Source of the DNA: a virus | Reading direction: 5' to 3' (one strand) | Virus record (IMG/VR): IMGVR_UViG_3300006752_000091 | Coordinates: 1 to 35,204 of that record | DNA length: 35,204 nt | Part shown: one piece after another, positions 22,801 to 31,288 of the stretch | Layout: each line of letters starts with the position of its first letter | Numbering within the stretch: position 1 is the first letter of the stretch | Made by a program: the position numbers and the translations under genes | Notes under the pieces: model-generated | Told to the model about the DNA's origin: nothing | Seen by the model: only the letters and a program-made list of their open reading frames with translations | Database searches by the model: none

Positions 22801-23803
22801 TATTATTAATTAATGTTAGGAAAGCTGGAGCAGACCTTTTGTCTAGTAATTCTGTTGCTTCTGTTAAACCAAAAGACTCGTCTTTCATTTCTCTTAAAGC
22901 GTTTATCATATCAGGTAAACCTTGTACAGTTCTACCTAAAGATTTGTTTAGCTTAGAGTTAGAATCTCCTAGTCTTAAAAATATGTTTTTTAGTGCGTTA
23001 CCTGCCAAAGAACCTGACAAACCATTGTTAGCTAAGATAGCAAGTTGTGCAGATGTCTCTTCAAATGTAAAACCTGCTGCTCTTGCAATAGGAGCAACAA
23101 ACTTCATTGATTGTGTAAATCTTTCTAGGTTAAGTGCAGAGCTAGTAAAAGAAGCACCCATGACATCAACAACATTACCTGTTTGTTCGGCATCTAAACC
23201 AAATGCTCTTAAAACAGAACCAGCAGTTTCAGCAGAGCTACCTAATGACTCGCCTGTTGCAGCAGCTAAATCTATAGTACCACTTTGTGCTGATATTATT
23301 TCTTCAGCAGTAAAACCTAGTCTTGCATAAGCCTCTTGTAATTCAGCAACTTGACTAGCTGTAAAAACTGTACTAGCACCTAATCGTTCTGCTGATTCTT
23401 TTAGCTTTTTAAACTCTTCTTGAGTTGCACCAGAGATTGCTTGTACAGCAGCCATTTGTGATTCAAAATCAGAAAATGTTTTTATAACACCTCTAAAACC
23501 ACCTATTATAGCTCTAAACGCAAAAGCAGAAACAATAGCTATACTCGCAGACTTAAATATGCCTACCATTCTATTCCCTGTCTTGTTTAACCTTTCACCA
23601 CCTTCTCTTAAATTATTAATAGCGTTTTTATTCTCGTCTATTTTTTTAGTGATGCCTCCTATTTTTGCACTTAGTTCAGCATACTTTTCAGTATTAGTTT
23701 TTAAACCTTTTAGATTTACTTGTGCTTCTTTTAGCTTTGCATTTAAAAGGTCAAGGTCGGTAAGTTTTGCCTTAAACTCATAAAAAGTTGTAGTCTTTGC
23801 CAT
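19850..23803 (-). CDS. Tail tape measure protein
   Basis: 1317 aa. The N-terminal third matches the phage tail tape measure family ('FSDFESQMAAVQAISGATQE', 'ASTVFTASQVAELQEAYARL', 'ALNLERFTQSMKFVAPIARA', 'ETSAQLAILANNGLSGSLAG'). Hydrophobic stretches occur near 85-105 and 480-505, then long charged coiled coil (~520-1120) and an Ala/Gly-rich hydrophobic region near 1170-1210, followed by 'GGMVHGARHAQGG' and 'ELEGGEAVINRRSTAMF', typical of tape measure C-termini. It sets tail length and may help DNA entry. Using the usual rule of ~1.5 angstrom per residue, a long flexible tail near 200 nm would be expected. Confidence 0.92.
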   Translation of the reverse strand: MAKTTTFYEFKAKLTDLDLLNAKLKEAQVNLKGLKTNTEKYAELSAKIGGITKKIDENKNAINNLREGGERLNKTGNRMVGIFKSASIAIVSAFAFRAIIGGFRGVIKTFSDFESQMAAVQAISGATQEEFKKLKESAERLGASTVFTASQVAELQEAYARLGFTAEEIISAQSGTIDLAAATGESLGSSAETAGSVLRAFGLDAEQTGNVVDVMGASFTSSALNLERFTQSMKFVAPIARAAGFTFEETSAQLAILANNGLSGSLAGNALKNIFLRLGDSNSKLNKSLGRTVQGLPDMINALREMKDESFGLTEATELLDKRSAPAFLTLINNIDGLEEQLDILNNAEGAVSRMAAIRLDTLEGDFTLLKSASEGLGVAIGEVFSGSLRNAVDSLTQFLQNLSKNDAALKTIRFVVDTLVNSIALYSAGLLIAKARTLVMAKSSGKWSQALISLRGSLAAARNGTLTLSMSMHTLKAAIASTGIGALVIAAGALYTMFTQVSEATQEVVRNQERLNRSFGEDIEKAQLLNENSQERLDLLRKMKQEYPDLIGDIDLEVASNEQLFKIMTLVNGTRAERLAIAAAQKEIDELSEETAEKDLDLRKEKLELLKKIDEKELKSTDTLFKRYNLQIERIDRAIQKNKELFEQQEKLLNDSVKFEKNLLKEKQEESEVFNALALRDEKSYRFSLREGYLEDLEEFRKQKRGKQLELIEEQKAEILAVDRIVDYRRLLSISDKGTVEQKAKVKEEITELEGKMGDALIARAEDSSVSTAKLGINLQELKKYVTQLNAALKGEVSDPKGTIFDAGNLRKTKDRFKDLIKLRAENVVSLDENEIAKVKAAEELQLKKLKTEKDGILANLKDVTDAQKILATGDEKSIAEFIKKNRNKFDSLKNLSNEEYQKLIDIDKSYYDERGDALQSMLDEEGEKFANNTSLSEEVKKETTKKIRQLDVEDKIALAENEREKSAIVFEEQEKTLHGFFKNSANRIAAIDDELAKEIKLNEEAFKAGSINKAQQEKADMDATKEAEAEQERIRDERVAKVAEMYGKLSSLALDFFNNRAELQKQKLQEEFDRESAQRALEFERDVELAEARGQDTEAMKRAFDNREIELENQKEDKLMAIKRKQFQADKINSIIQATLDGYAAVVAVASETGLAAIGAAPIMSAFVAAQIAGIASQKFVGEQGGIVPSGIEKFGTGGMVHGARHAQGGVKFAVGGTVAELEGGEAVINRRSTAMFKPVLSAMNVAGGGKKFEQGGLTASTIAATRDIQGMITQREMTQALANAINTQKVIVSEAEITNSQFNVEVQESLSTIF

Positions 23804-23806
23804 TAT

Positions 23807-23851
23807 CTATTTATTATAAGTTGTTTTTTTCTTTTTTCTTTTCTTAGCCAT
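23807..23851 (-). CDS. Possible Lys-rich 14-aa peptide ORF
   Basis: MAKKRKKKKTTYNK, ATG at 23851 and TAG at 23809-23807, exactly fills the 49 bases between the tail-tip-like gene and the tape measure gene. It may be a real micro-peptide, a coupling ORF for tape measure translation, or chance. Weak. Confidence 0.25.
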   Translation of the reverse strand: MAKKRKKKKTTYNK

Positions 23852-23852
23852 G

Positions 23853-26800
23853 CTACTTGTTGTAGTTTATTCTGTTGTTATTTCTGTCTTCATCATCTGC
23901 TTCTTTGGGCAGATATAATTTTTCTACGCAATCCCCATCAGTGTAAACCAAAGTACATATCATACCATTTTCTTCTTCTACTATAATTTCACCACCATAC
24001 AACTTAACATCACCAACATCTGTAACTGTAATAGCATCTTCTATACGTTCTAAATTACTTTTTGGTGCATAAGCAACAGGATTTACAGAAGCTGTGTACT
24101 CTTTGCTAGTATCTTCTTCTTCCTGTATATCAATCTTATTAGAAGTTTTTTTAGTGCTACTTCCAACGTAGTTGTTGTCTTGTTTCCATTCTATAAGCTC
24201 TACAGTAGTTAAAACTCTTTGGTTAGGCTTGTAGTCTTTAATTGCCTGTACTGTCCAGTAAGTAGAAACACCATCTATCTTTAGGTGTATTATGTCTCTG
24301 TAATCAAAAAGATTTATATCTACAGCAGATAAAGCCATCTTACAGGTTCTTACAGCAGCACCACCAGACATCTTGTTAAAAGCGTTTCTCCAATACTTAG
24401 AGAACAAGCCAGGACTAACAAAACCACTTCCATCATCATAATCATCCCAAGACAAGTTGTAAGGGTCTATAGCAACCCCTTTTGACCAGCCATTAATCCA
24501 ACCTAAATGAGGATAAACCCCCATGCTTTGTGAATTACCATCTGACTTTGCAAACTTCCATTTAGAACATTTTGTTATTCCGTAGTAGTTTAATATTCTT
24601 ATACTTGCCTTTGGAGCTGGTGTATATGCAGGTCTTAGCTGTTGATTTATATGACCTCCTTCATTAGTCCAAATAACTGGCATCAAAGGATTATCTTTAT
24701 TTATGAAGGGGTCTGTCCAAGTTAAATCACCCCACTGATAAGCATTAGCTAAAGTAGGATGACCTGCTGGATATTGACTTGGATTTGGCTGATTGCCATA
24801 ATTATTAAATCTATATGTTGAATGAAATATTGTTGTTCCTAAGTCAAGTCTATCTTTTCTAAATCTTTGTTCGTTTTGCAACTCATAAGATTTGTAAATG
24901 TTATATCCATTTTCTTCTCTCCAATTATATAAAGATTCGATACCCTTATCGCCAGTATCTTTTTTATACTTAAATAGTACATTTCTCGCTAATTCTTCAG
25001 CAATAAATTTATCAGTCCAAGACGTATGGTCTAACTTATCAGTCCAATCTAAAACTTTACCACTGCCAAAAAAATCATCATAAGTCTCAACAGTTACTGT
25101 TCTGGATTCTCTATCTGCTAACCATTGCAAATTAAACAATTCTGTAAGACCTTTTAAATAATCTTTTTGTTTAGTACAAGGTAATATCTTATTAAAATTA
25201 ACATTAAATTCAGGAACATTAGCTGAAGGCAATGGATAAATGTCTAATAAAATATCAGAAACATCACACCACATTTTTTTTGGCAGTCCAAATGCACCAG
25301 TTTGTTGATGACCTCTAATCCTTAGAGAAAGAACATCACCTTGATTCATATATACAGTACCAGTATTGCTAAATTGTTCTCCTAAATGAGCATCCCCACC
25401 AGAGTTTAACACTGAAACAAGACCATTGTTATAGTTATAGGTGGGGTCTGCAACAGAACCATTAATCATTATTTCAGCATATAAATTTCCAACAGAATTT
25501 CCAGCACTTATATACATATACAAACCCCATCCTACATAAAAGTTACCAGCAAAAGGTGCTGTATATCCTGTTTGACTTGAGTTGCCACCCCAATTATTAC
25601 CTTCGTCAGAACCAGGTACTATAGGAGGATAAAAAACATGAATGTTTGGAGATTTTACTTTACCACCAGTTTCAAAATTACCACCACAAGGTATTTTAGG
25701 AGCAAAGCCAACATGAGTAGCATGACTACCATTTTCTCCATAAAGATTGTCATCTCTATAATCATCACCTGAAGTATAAGGATGAACTAATCTTTTAAAT
25801 GTGTCAGACTCAAAGAAATTACTTTGTAAAGTATAACCAATGTTTTCAAAAATTTTATTTACAATTCTATATGCAAAAATAGAAGGATGAAAGTCATTAG
25901 AATTATGGTCGTAATTTATTACTCCATCATAATCTTCTTCCTGTGAATTTAAAGATTGTGCATCCCATTCTCCATAGTTTACTAATCCATATATATAGTC
26001 TTTTTCTATTAAGGCTTCTGTCTCTCCAAAATATCCTGGAAGGCTATACTGACCACCAAATAAGTTTCTTGTAGGGTCGTTTTTAAAATCTACAAAACTT
26101 TCTTCACCTATTGATTTATGAGGAGTGTGAAACCAAGAGGTTAGTATAGATTGCCAACCTTTCTTTTTAGGCACTTCATCACCAAAAGCAATATCACATA
26201 TTTTTCTATCATCAATTAATGATGCCCAATCTATTGAGTCTTCTAAAATATGACAAGAGTAAGCTCCACCTTCACCTGTAATACCTTTCTCTACTCTCAT
26301 TAAACCCTTAAAGACTACAACACCATCTACAGATATTCTACAAGGCTTCCAATCTATATTTTCCCTTACAGCACCAACAGCTAACATTGGGTCTAGTATT
26401 TGATTGTTGCGATTGTTTGAGGGTATTTCAAATGTTTTACTATAACCTGTATTGGACTTAGTTAAATCCTTTAAGTTTCCTATAGTATATGTTAAAGCTA
26501 AAGGCAGCTCATTGCTTTTAAAAATATCTAAGTATTCCCATTGTATATCATCTATAGTGTAAGAGTTGTCTACATAAACAGGCACTTCTTCACTAGTTAT
26601 CTTTGTGTCTTTTTTTGTTATCTCTATAAAATCTATAGTGCATCTTGCAGGTAAATCTTCATCTATAGCAAAAGCCTCTAAAATATTTATTGAACCATTA
26701 GCTGGATGAAAGTGTTTGCCATTATCCATCATTATAACACCACCATAAGTTGCAGTATGACCAAAAGTATGTGTTCTCTTCAATGCACCTAAACAAAACG

Positions 26801-27848
26801 AATATACACCTGGAGATGTTATTGTCAAGTTACCAGCCTGTCCTGTTTCTATTTGACTGTTGTAAGGTGAGCCTTCAAAAACATTTATGTTAGCGTTTAT
26901 TATAGAAGATACAGATATTTTAACCTCATACTGGTCTGCACTTTCAAGTCCAGCACCCATACCAAAAGCCTGACTTGTTATTCCTAACAAACCATCACTA
27001 TTAAAACAGTCGTTTATCTTAGTACCTAAAGCTGGGTTTCTGTAAATAGAGCCTTCGTAAGAGCCTATGTGTGTTTTTGCCTTAATACTACCACCAACCC
27101 AATAAAAAGGGTTGTTAGAGCCTCCTGAACTATCCCAAGCACCTGAATGTTTATAAGCAGATATATAATAAGAATGTCTTTCTGGATTCAACCATAACTG
27201 GTTACATTGTGCTGTGTAGTCTGCAATTCTATCCGAACCATTACCTCTTAAAACTATGTTGTTGTTTGCAAAGTCGTGTACTACGTCAAAACAAGAAACT
27301 TCTCTGTCTGTTACATTAGCACCTGTACCACTAGTTTGGTCATTGTTTACAAAGTATATTGCTCTACCTTGTGGATTATGTGAATTGTTTATAGCGTTTT
27401 GTGGTTCATACCTAGCACCCCCTGCTGTTAATACTGGGTTTATACTAGGCATATTAATTGGAACTAAACTGTTATCATATAAACTAAAAACAATTAGCTT
27501 ATCATCATCTTGATTGCTACCTGGCTGAAAAGAGTTATTACCAAAAGTGTTTAAATATGTTAAGGCACATCCCTGTGTTTGTATGTTACCTACACCATAA
27601 CACTCTTGCAGTGTTCCTCCTAAATTATCAGCAACAGTTGGTACGCTACCAGTATAAACAACTCTTTGCCCAGTATTGCCTTGTCCATCATTAAATCCTT
27701 CATCTTTACTGTCATTTATATCTACACAGCCTTCATATTTAGTTATTGTTTCAGTACCAACCTGTTCTTGAGAAGATATTTCTCTTGAACCTATAGTTGT
27801 ACCTATTTCTAAAACACAGTTATTTGCTTCGTAACTAATATTTGCCAT
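23853..27848 (-). CDS. Large tail-tip/baseplate-like structural protein
   Basis: 1331 aa. Its N-terminal ~400 residues are Asn/Gly-rich beta domains ('NCVLEIGTTIGSREISSQEQ', 'KAKTHIGSYEGSIYRNPALG'). Residues ~430-560 ('YTIGNLKDLTKSNTGYSKTF', 'GVVVFKGLMRVEKG') resemble tail hub folds; a later part ('NLQWLADRESRTVTVETYDD', ~900) also fits hub/baseplate proteins, which often contain 'w.dr.g..v.v'. The C-terminus is acidic. No peptidase or lysozyme motif is visible. It lies just upstream of the tape measure in transcription order, the reverse of most siphophages. Carbohydrate-binding parts are likely. Confidence 0.6.
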   Translation of the reverse strand: MANISYEANNCVLEIGTTIGSREISSQEQVGTETITKYEGCVDINDSKDEGFNDGQGNTGQRVVYTGSVPTVADNLGGTLQECYGVGNIQTQGCALTYLNTFGNNSFQPGSNQDDDKLIVFSLYDNSLVPINMPSINPVLTAGGARYEPQNAINNSHNPQGRAIYFVNNDQTSGTGANVTDREVSCFDVVHDFANNNIVLRGNGSDRIADYTAQCNQLWLNPERHSYYISAYKHSGAWDSSGGSNNPFYWVGGSIKAKTHIGSYEGSIYRNPALGTKINDCFNSDGLLGITSQAFGMGAGLESADQYEVKISVSSIINANINVFEGSPYNSQIETGQAGNLTITSPGVYSFCLGALKRTHTFGHTATYGGVIMMDNGKHFHPANGSINILEAFAIDEDLPARCTIDFIEITKKDTKITSEEVPVYVDNSYTIDDIQWEYLDIFKSNELPLALTYTIGNLKDLTKSNTGYSKTFEIPSNNRNNQILDPMLAVGAVRENIDWKPCRISVDGVVVFKGLMRVEKGITGEGGAYSCHILEDSIDWASLIDDRKICDIAFGDEVPKKKGWQSILTSWFHTPHKSIGEESFVDFKNDPTRNLFGGQYSLPGYFGETEALIEKDYIYGLVNYGEWDAQSLNSQEEDYDGVINYDHNSNDFHPSIFAYRIVNKIFENIGYTLQSNFFESDTFKRLVHPYTSGDDYRDDNLYGENGSHATHVGFAPKIPCGGNFETGGKVKSPNIHVFYPPIVPGSDEGNNWGGNSSQTGYTAPFAGNFYVGWGLYMYISAGNSVGNLYAEIMINGSVADPTYNYNNGLVSVLNSGGDAHLGEQFSNTGTVYMNQGDVLSLRIRGHQQTGAFGLPKKMWCDVSDILLDIYPLPSANVPEFNVNFNKILPCTKQKDYLKGLTELFNLQWLADRESRTVTVETYDDFFGSGKVLDWTDKLDHTSWTDKFIAEELARNVLFKYKKDTGDKGIESLYNWREENGYNIYKSYELQNEQRFRKDRLDLGTTIFHSTYRFNNYGNQPNPSQYPAGHPTLANAYQWGDLTWTDPFINKDNPLMPVIWTNEGGHINQQLRPAYTPAPKASIRILNYYGITKCSKWKFAKSDGNSQSMGVYPHLGWINGWSKGVAIDPYNLSWDDYDDGSGFVSPGLFSKYWRNAFNKMSGGAAVRTCKMALSAVDINLFDYRDIIHLKIDGVSTYWTVQAIKDYKPNQRVLTTVELIEWKQDNNYVGSSTKKTSNKIDIQEEEDTSKEYTASVNPVAYAPKSNLERIEDAITVTDVGDVKLYGGEIIVEEENGMICTLVYTDGDCVEKLYLPKEADDEDRNNNRINYNK

Positions 27849-27849
27849 G

Positions 27850-29334
27850 TTATGCTTTTTGCATTGTTATTTTTTCAGAATAAGTGTAGCTAAACTCTAC
27901 AAAGTACATATTGTTTTCTGTACTATAAATTTCAAAGCTACCTGGATTTATCAATATAGGAACTAAGTTTCCATTATTCATTGTAGTATTCGAGCCATGA
28001 TTTATATAGTGTTCTTTTTCTATCCAAACCATAGTGCTTGTTATAAGCTCTTCAACGTGCAATCCAATCTCTTTGCTTATTGGTTGAGATGTGATTGTAA
28101 ATACATCTTCTCTGTCATTGTGTAAAACAGACCTAGTGTGTAAAGAGTTGCCTTGTATTCCAAATCCAATGTCTGCAAATCTATCGTAAACTACAGAGCT
28201 AAAAGTAGTTTCTTTGCTTTCTGTACCATATAAATTTATCCAATCAAAAGAACCAGATGAGGTTCTAAATACAAACTTATTTCTATTACACTTACCATTA
28301 TCAGGCACATCACTCCAGTCTAAAAGGTGTGCATCAACAGTATAGTTATTAGCACCATAGTAACTTCCTGGTAGAGCTAAATATTTTTGTGTACCTAAAA
28401 AACTGTTCCTTACAAAGGGAACTATTATAGCACCAGCAGCTACTAAATTACCACTTGCATCAATAATACTATTACCTGGATTACCACCTAATGATATAAT
28501 TTGTGAGTTTAGTCTAACAGGATGTGCTGCTATCTTATATAATTGTGAAATACTAGTAACAAAAGTAGTTGCAATTCCATTTAGATTACCATTAGAGTCC
28601 ATTATGTAAAAAGAAAGCCAAAACTCATTCCAATAACCTTTGCTTAGACCAACAGGCTGATAAATGGCATCATTGCGAGAGTCTGACATATTTATGGTAT
28701 ATGTCTTTGATGCTATTAATGATGAGAGAGATGTATTGTAGAAGGTACCTGTTTCTATGTATTGTGGTGAGTTTTGACTTAGCTTTATGCTCATGTCTTG
28801 ATAGTTTGCTTCTCTATTGCTACCTAATATTAGTCTATCAATGCTTGGAAAATCAAAAGGTAGGTTACCAACTGCTGGGGTGTTTCCTAGTCTTTGCTGT
28901 ATGTTTGTTGTAGTGTTTAATGCGAAAAAGCTAAAACTATATTCTACATCGTCATAATCTACTACTAAAGGTGCATCGGCAGTATCGCTATATCTATTTG
29001 CGTGTATCCTAATTCTAAACCTATATCCTGTTTCATCTACACCTGGTCTTACTATTTGTGTAAACCTAGACCATCCACCAGAATTTAAAAGTTCTCTAAC
29101 ATAACCCATAAGGTTAAATGTGTAGTGAAAAGGTTGGTCGTTATCTTCGTAAGCATTAAGTGTGATTCCTGTACTTTGATAAACATTACTGTTAAAACCT
29201 GCTTGTCTTTCTATAGTTGCTGTCATATACGCAGCATTACCATCTAAATCTTCTACTTGACATAAAATAGGTCTGTAGGCAGCATAAAACTGTCTGTCTA
29301 GGTTTTGTGTTATAGATATTGTAGGACTTGCCAT
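27850..29334 (-). CDS. Virion structural protein, probably distal tail
   Basis: 494 aa, beta-rich throughout ('ISITQNLDRQFYAAYRPILC' start, 'YRFRIRIHANRYSD', 'TYTINMSDSRNDAIYQPVGL', final 'NMYFVEFSYTYSEKITMQKA'). No helical domain, transmembrane or catalytic motif. It sits one base from the 1331-aa tail-tip-like gene and follows the tail-completion gene, so it probably belongs to the tail tip or baseplate. Exact role unknown. Confidence 0.55.
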   Translation of the reverse strand: MASPTISITQNLDRQFYAAYRPILCQVEDLDGNAAYMTATIERQAGFNSNVYQSTGITLNAYEDNDQPFHYTFNLMGYVRELLNSGGWSRFTQIVRPGVDETGYRFRIRIHANRYSDTADAPLVVDYDDVEYSFSFFALNTTTNIQQRLGNTPAVGNLPFDFPSIDRLILGSNREANYQDMSIKLSQNSPQYIETGTFYNTSLSSLIASKTYTINMSDSRNDAIYQPVGLSKGYWNEFWLSFYIMDSNGNLNGIATTFVTSISQLYKIAAHPVRLNSQIISLGGNPGNSIIDASGNLVAAGAIIVPFVRNSFLGTQKYLALPGSYYGANNYTVDAHLLDWSDVPDNGKCNRNKFVFRTSSGSFDWINLYGTESKETTFSSVVYDRFADIGFGIQGNSLHTRSVLHNDREDVFTITSQPISKEIGLHVEELITSTMVWIEKEHYINHGSNTTMNNGNLVPILINPGSFEIYSTENNMYFVEFSYTYSEKITMQKA

Positions 29335-29335
29335 A

Positions 29336-29842
29336 TTATATTGTTATATTTAAAACCCTATCTACTCTTTGTTGAATAGTTAGGTCTATTTCGTTTTGTA
29401 CAAAAGATGATAAACTTTCATCTATTTTTTTACTTGCTTTATCAATCCAACCTTTTACGTTTGGGTGTGGTGATAATTTATTTTCTTTACTTTTAGCAAT
29501 AGCAAAAGCAGCTTTTAATGCTTCTCTGCCATAAAGACCTTTTTTACTTCCTAACCATCTTACTAATCCATTTATGTATGGACTTCCTGGGTCTCCTCCT
29601 AAACCACTTTTAGAATTAAATTTTGGCTTGTAACCATCGTTCAACCAACTACCATATTGTAAGCCTTTTACTCTTATTGTGTCTACATCACCAAATGATA
29701 TTTCGTTAATCATACTGTTGCTTAAAGCACCTGTATTATTAATCGGAGACTTACCAAATTCACCAAAAGAACGCTGTCTAGCTAATTCTCTTTTAAGCTC
29801 ACGCTGTATCTTGTTCCCTACTTTTTCGTATATACTCTTCAT
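29336..29842 (-). CDS. Tail completion/neck protein (HK97 gp10-like)
   Basis: 168 aa. 'GDVDTIRVKGLQYGSWLNDG' followed by 'YINGLVRWLGSKKGLYGREA' and 'HPNVKGWIDKASKKIDESLS' match the layout of HK97 gp10-like proteins (a Y(A)..e.G strand, then a C-terminal helix pair), which form the head-tail interface. The N-terminus is basic ('KVGNKIQRELKRELARQ'). Its ATG overlaps the preceding stop (TAATG), and the next gene starts 1 base after its stop. Confidence 0.62.
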   Translation of the reverse strand: MKSIYEKVGNKIQRELKRELARQRSFGEFGKSPINNTGALSNSMINEISFGDVDTIRVKGLQYGSWLNDGYKPKFNSKSGLGGDPGSPYINGLVRWLGSKKGLYGREALKAAFAIAKSKENKLSPHPNVKGWIDKASKKIDESLSSFVQNEIDLTIQQRVDRVLNITI

Positions 29843-30426
29843 TAGCTTTCACATCCTGCTGCTTCGCACTCTGCTAAAGTAGCGTAAGTACCAGAACCAT
29901 CACCAGGGTCTACGCACTCATTATTAATACAATCATAACTATCTAGTGTAGCTGCTGGAGGAAAGTTTGAGCAATCAAAATCTACACAATCGTAAAAAAG
30001 TTCTATACTAAAGTTGCAGCTAACACTAACGAGTCTATCATTGTGTGTATTTTTTTGTCTTATAAACTGTATTGATTCTCTAGGTATAACATCTTGACAA
30101 TTACTTGCAGAACCTAAACACCCTAAAACCTTTAATATTCTTTTTTCTAGGGCAGTCATAATAACATGAACATTATCAGTTATCTCTACTCCTGTAGTGT
30201 TTGCTTTAGATATTGGTCTGTAAGCTGTAATGACGCAATCAAATACTTGTAAACCATTATTTATATCTATAATACTTGATGTTGGGTATTGAAAGTTAAG
30301 TAAGTCGTATGGTATGTTGTGGTCAAAGTTTATGTGTGATGTATTACCAAACTTAAATGAATTAAAACCTGCACTAGTTGCACAGGTGTTCATGTTATTT
30401 ACTAATTGTGTTAAAGTTGTAGACAT
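29842..30426 (-). CDS. Putative tail terminator/neck protein with Cys-rich tail
   Basis: 194 aa. The first ~150 residues resemble a tail terminator-like alpha/beta domain ('LTQLVNNMNTCATSAGFNSF', 'NNGLQVFDCVITAYRPIS', 'HNDRLVSVSCNFSIELFY'). The last ~40 form a Cys-rich extension ('YDCINNECVDPGDGSGTYAT', 'LAECEAAGCES'), a small disulphide- or metal-held module I have met in marine phage proteins. It sits between the chaperone and the gp10-like gene, as tail terminators often do. Confidence 0.5.
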   Translation of the reverse strand: MSTTLTQLVNNMNTCATSAGFNSFKFGNTSHINFDHNIPYDLLNFQYPTSSIIDINNGLQVFDCVITAYRPISKANTTGVEITDNVHVIMTALEKRILKVLGCLGSASNCQDVIPRESIQFIRQKNTHNDRLVSVSCNFSIELFYDCVDFDCSNFPPAATLDSYDCINNECVDPGDGSGTYATLAECEAAGCES

Positions 30427-30731
30427 TATTTCTGTTGTTTTTTATGTATCTCTGACATTATCTCATCAAACTTACTAACTGCGTTTTGCCAAGAGAGATA
30501 CGTCAAAATCTCATCTAATTTAGCGTCAAGAACAGATTGAACAGCAGATTCGTTGCCTTTTGTAAAAATTCCGTCTTGTGCTATTCGATAAACAGAATTT
30601 AACCAGCCATAACCATCTATTGTGCTTTTTGCTGCTCTTTTTGCTGCATTACTTCCTCCACCACCTGATAGGTTAGGAAACTCGTCAGCAATCCTTGTTC
30701 TAACTTGTTCAAAAAAAAAGCGACATCCCAA
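30426..30731 (-). CDS. Tail assembly chaperone, frameshift-only extension (T domain)
   Basis: The frame has no ATG before its C-terminus (the earliest start-like codon is TTG at 30731, next to the slip site), so it is probably made only by -1 frameshifting from the upstream gene at the T9 run 30719-30711. The added part reads 'EQVRTRIADEFPNLSGGGGS ...' to 'SKFDEIMSEIHKKQQK', about 97 residues. The full GT product would run 31288-30426, 287 aa. In lambda, gpGT binds the tape measure protein. Confidence 0.7.
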   Translation of the reverse strand: MGCRFFFEQVRTRIADEFPNLSGGGGSNAAKRAAKSTIDGYGWLNSVYRIAQDGIFTKGNESAVQSVLDAKLDEILTYLSWQNAVSKFDEIMSEIHKKQQK

Positions 30732-31288
30732 ATCGTTGCCATATCTAATTGTTCGAACATTTTAGCTCGTTTGTCGATGACATCATCATCTAATTTCTCT
30801 TCTTCACCTTCTTTTTTACAAAGAATTGCAATCTGTCTAGGCATATACTCAATTTTGCCTTGGTCTATCATACTAGACTGTATTTCTAATTGTTCAGCCT
30901 CAATATATCTACCAAAGGATGATTTTCTCATTAAATCTTTTGGTAAAAAGAACTTTTCTTCTCCTATCGTAAAAGACTTTATGTCTATTGGCACATACTC
31001 TTGATTTACAAACGATATTTGTTTCATTATTTCGTTTGCCTCTTGCATATCCCAATGAGAAACCTCTTCTATCGTGCATCCAGTCCAAAATGATAAAATT
31101 TTAGTGTTAAAATCTAAATTTAAGAGAACCTCTGCATATTCTTTGTCAGAATCAGATTCTTCTTGTTTTTTTAACTCTTCATCATACGATTTTATAATTT
31201 TTGTAAACTTTAAAAACGTAGACCAATTTATATCTAACCAGGTTTCAGGTATATTCACCTTCTTACCACTAATTTCAAACTCTTTCAT
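30617..31288 (-). CDS. Tail assembly chaperone (G protein)
   Basis: ATG at 31288 forms TAATG with the preceding stop and is preferred over an ATG at 31342 that would overlap the upstream gene by 55 bases. The 223-aa product has 'INWSTFLKFTKIIKSYDEEL', 'TIGEEKFFLPKDLMRKSSFG' and 'MPRQIAILCKKEGEEE', typical of tail assembly chaperones, and ends in a Gln/Lys-rich helix. It is followed in the -1 frame by the T extension. Distance from the tape measure gene (~7 kb) is unusual. Confidence 0.68.
   Translation of the reverse strand: MKEFEISGKKVNIPETWLDINWSTFLKFTKIIKSYDEELKKQEESDSDKEYAEVLLNLDFNTKILSFWTGCTIEEVSHWDMQEANEIMKQISFVNQEYVPIDIKSFTIGEEKFFLPKDLMRKSSFGRYIEAEQLEIQSSMIDQGKIEYMPRQIAILCKKEGEEEKLDDDVIDKRAKMFEQLDMATIWDVAFFLNKLEQGLLTSFLTYQVVEEVMQQKEQQKAQ
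30711..30719 (-). promoter_or_regulatory. Slippery T9 run for -1 programmed frameshift
   Basis: In the chaperone frame the mRNA reads GCU UUU UUU UUG, so a U UUU UUU heptamer is available. A -1 shift joins the G frame to the open T frame (reading UUU UUU UUU GAA). Downstream G-rich sequence (GGTGGTGGAGGAAG) may pause the ribosome. Confidence 0.7.

Noticed and set aside
20001-23783. Several plus-strand Ser/Leu-rich frames across the tape measure gene
   Set aside because: Typical antisense shadows of a Glu/Lys/Ala-rich coiled-coil gene.
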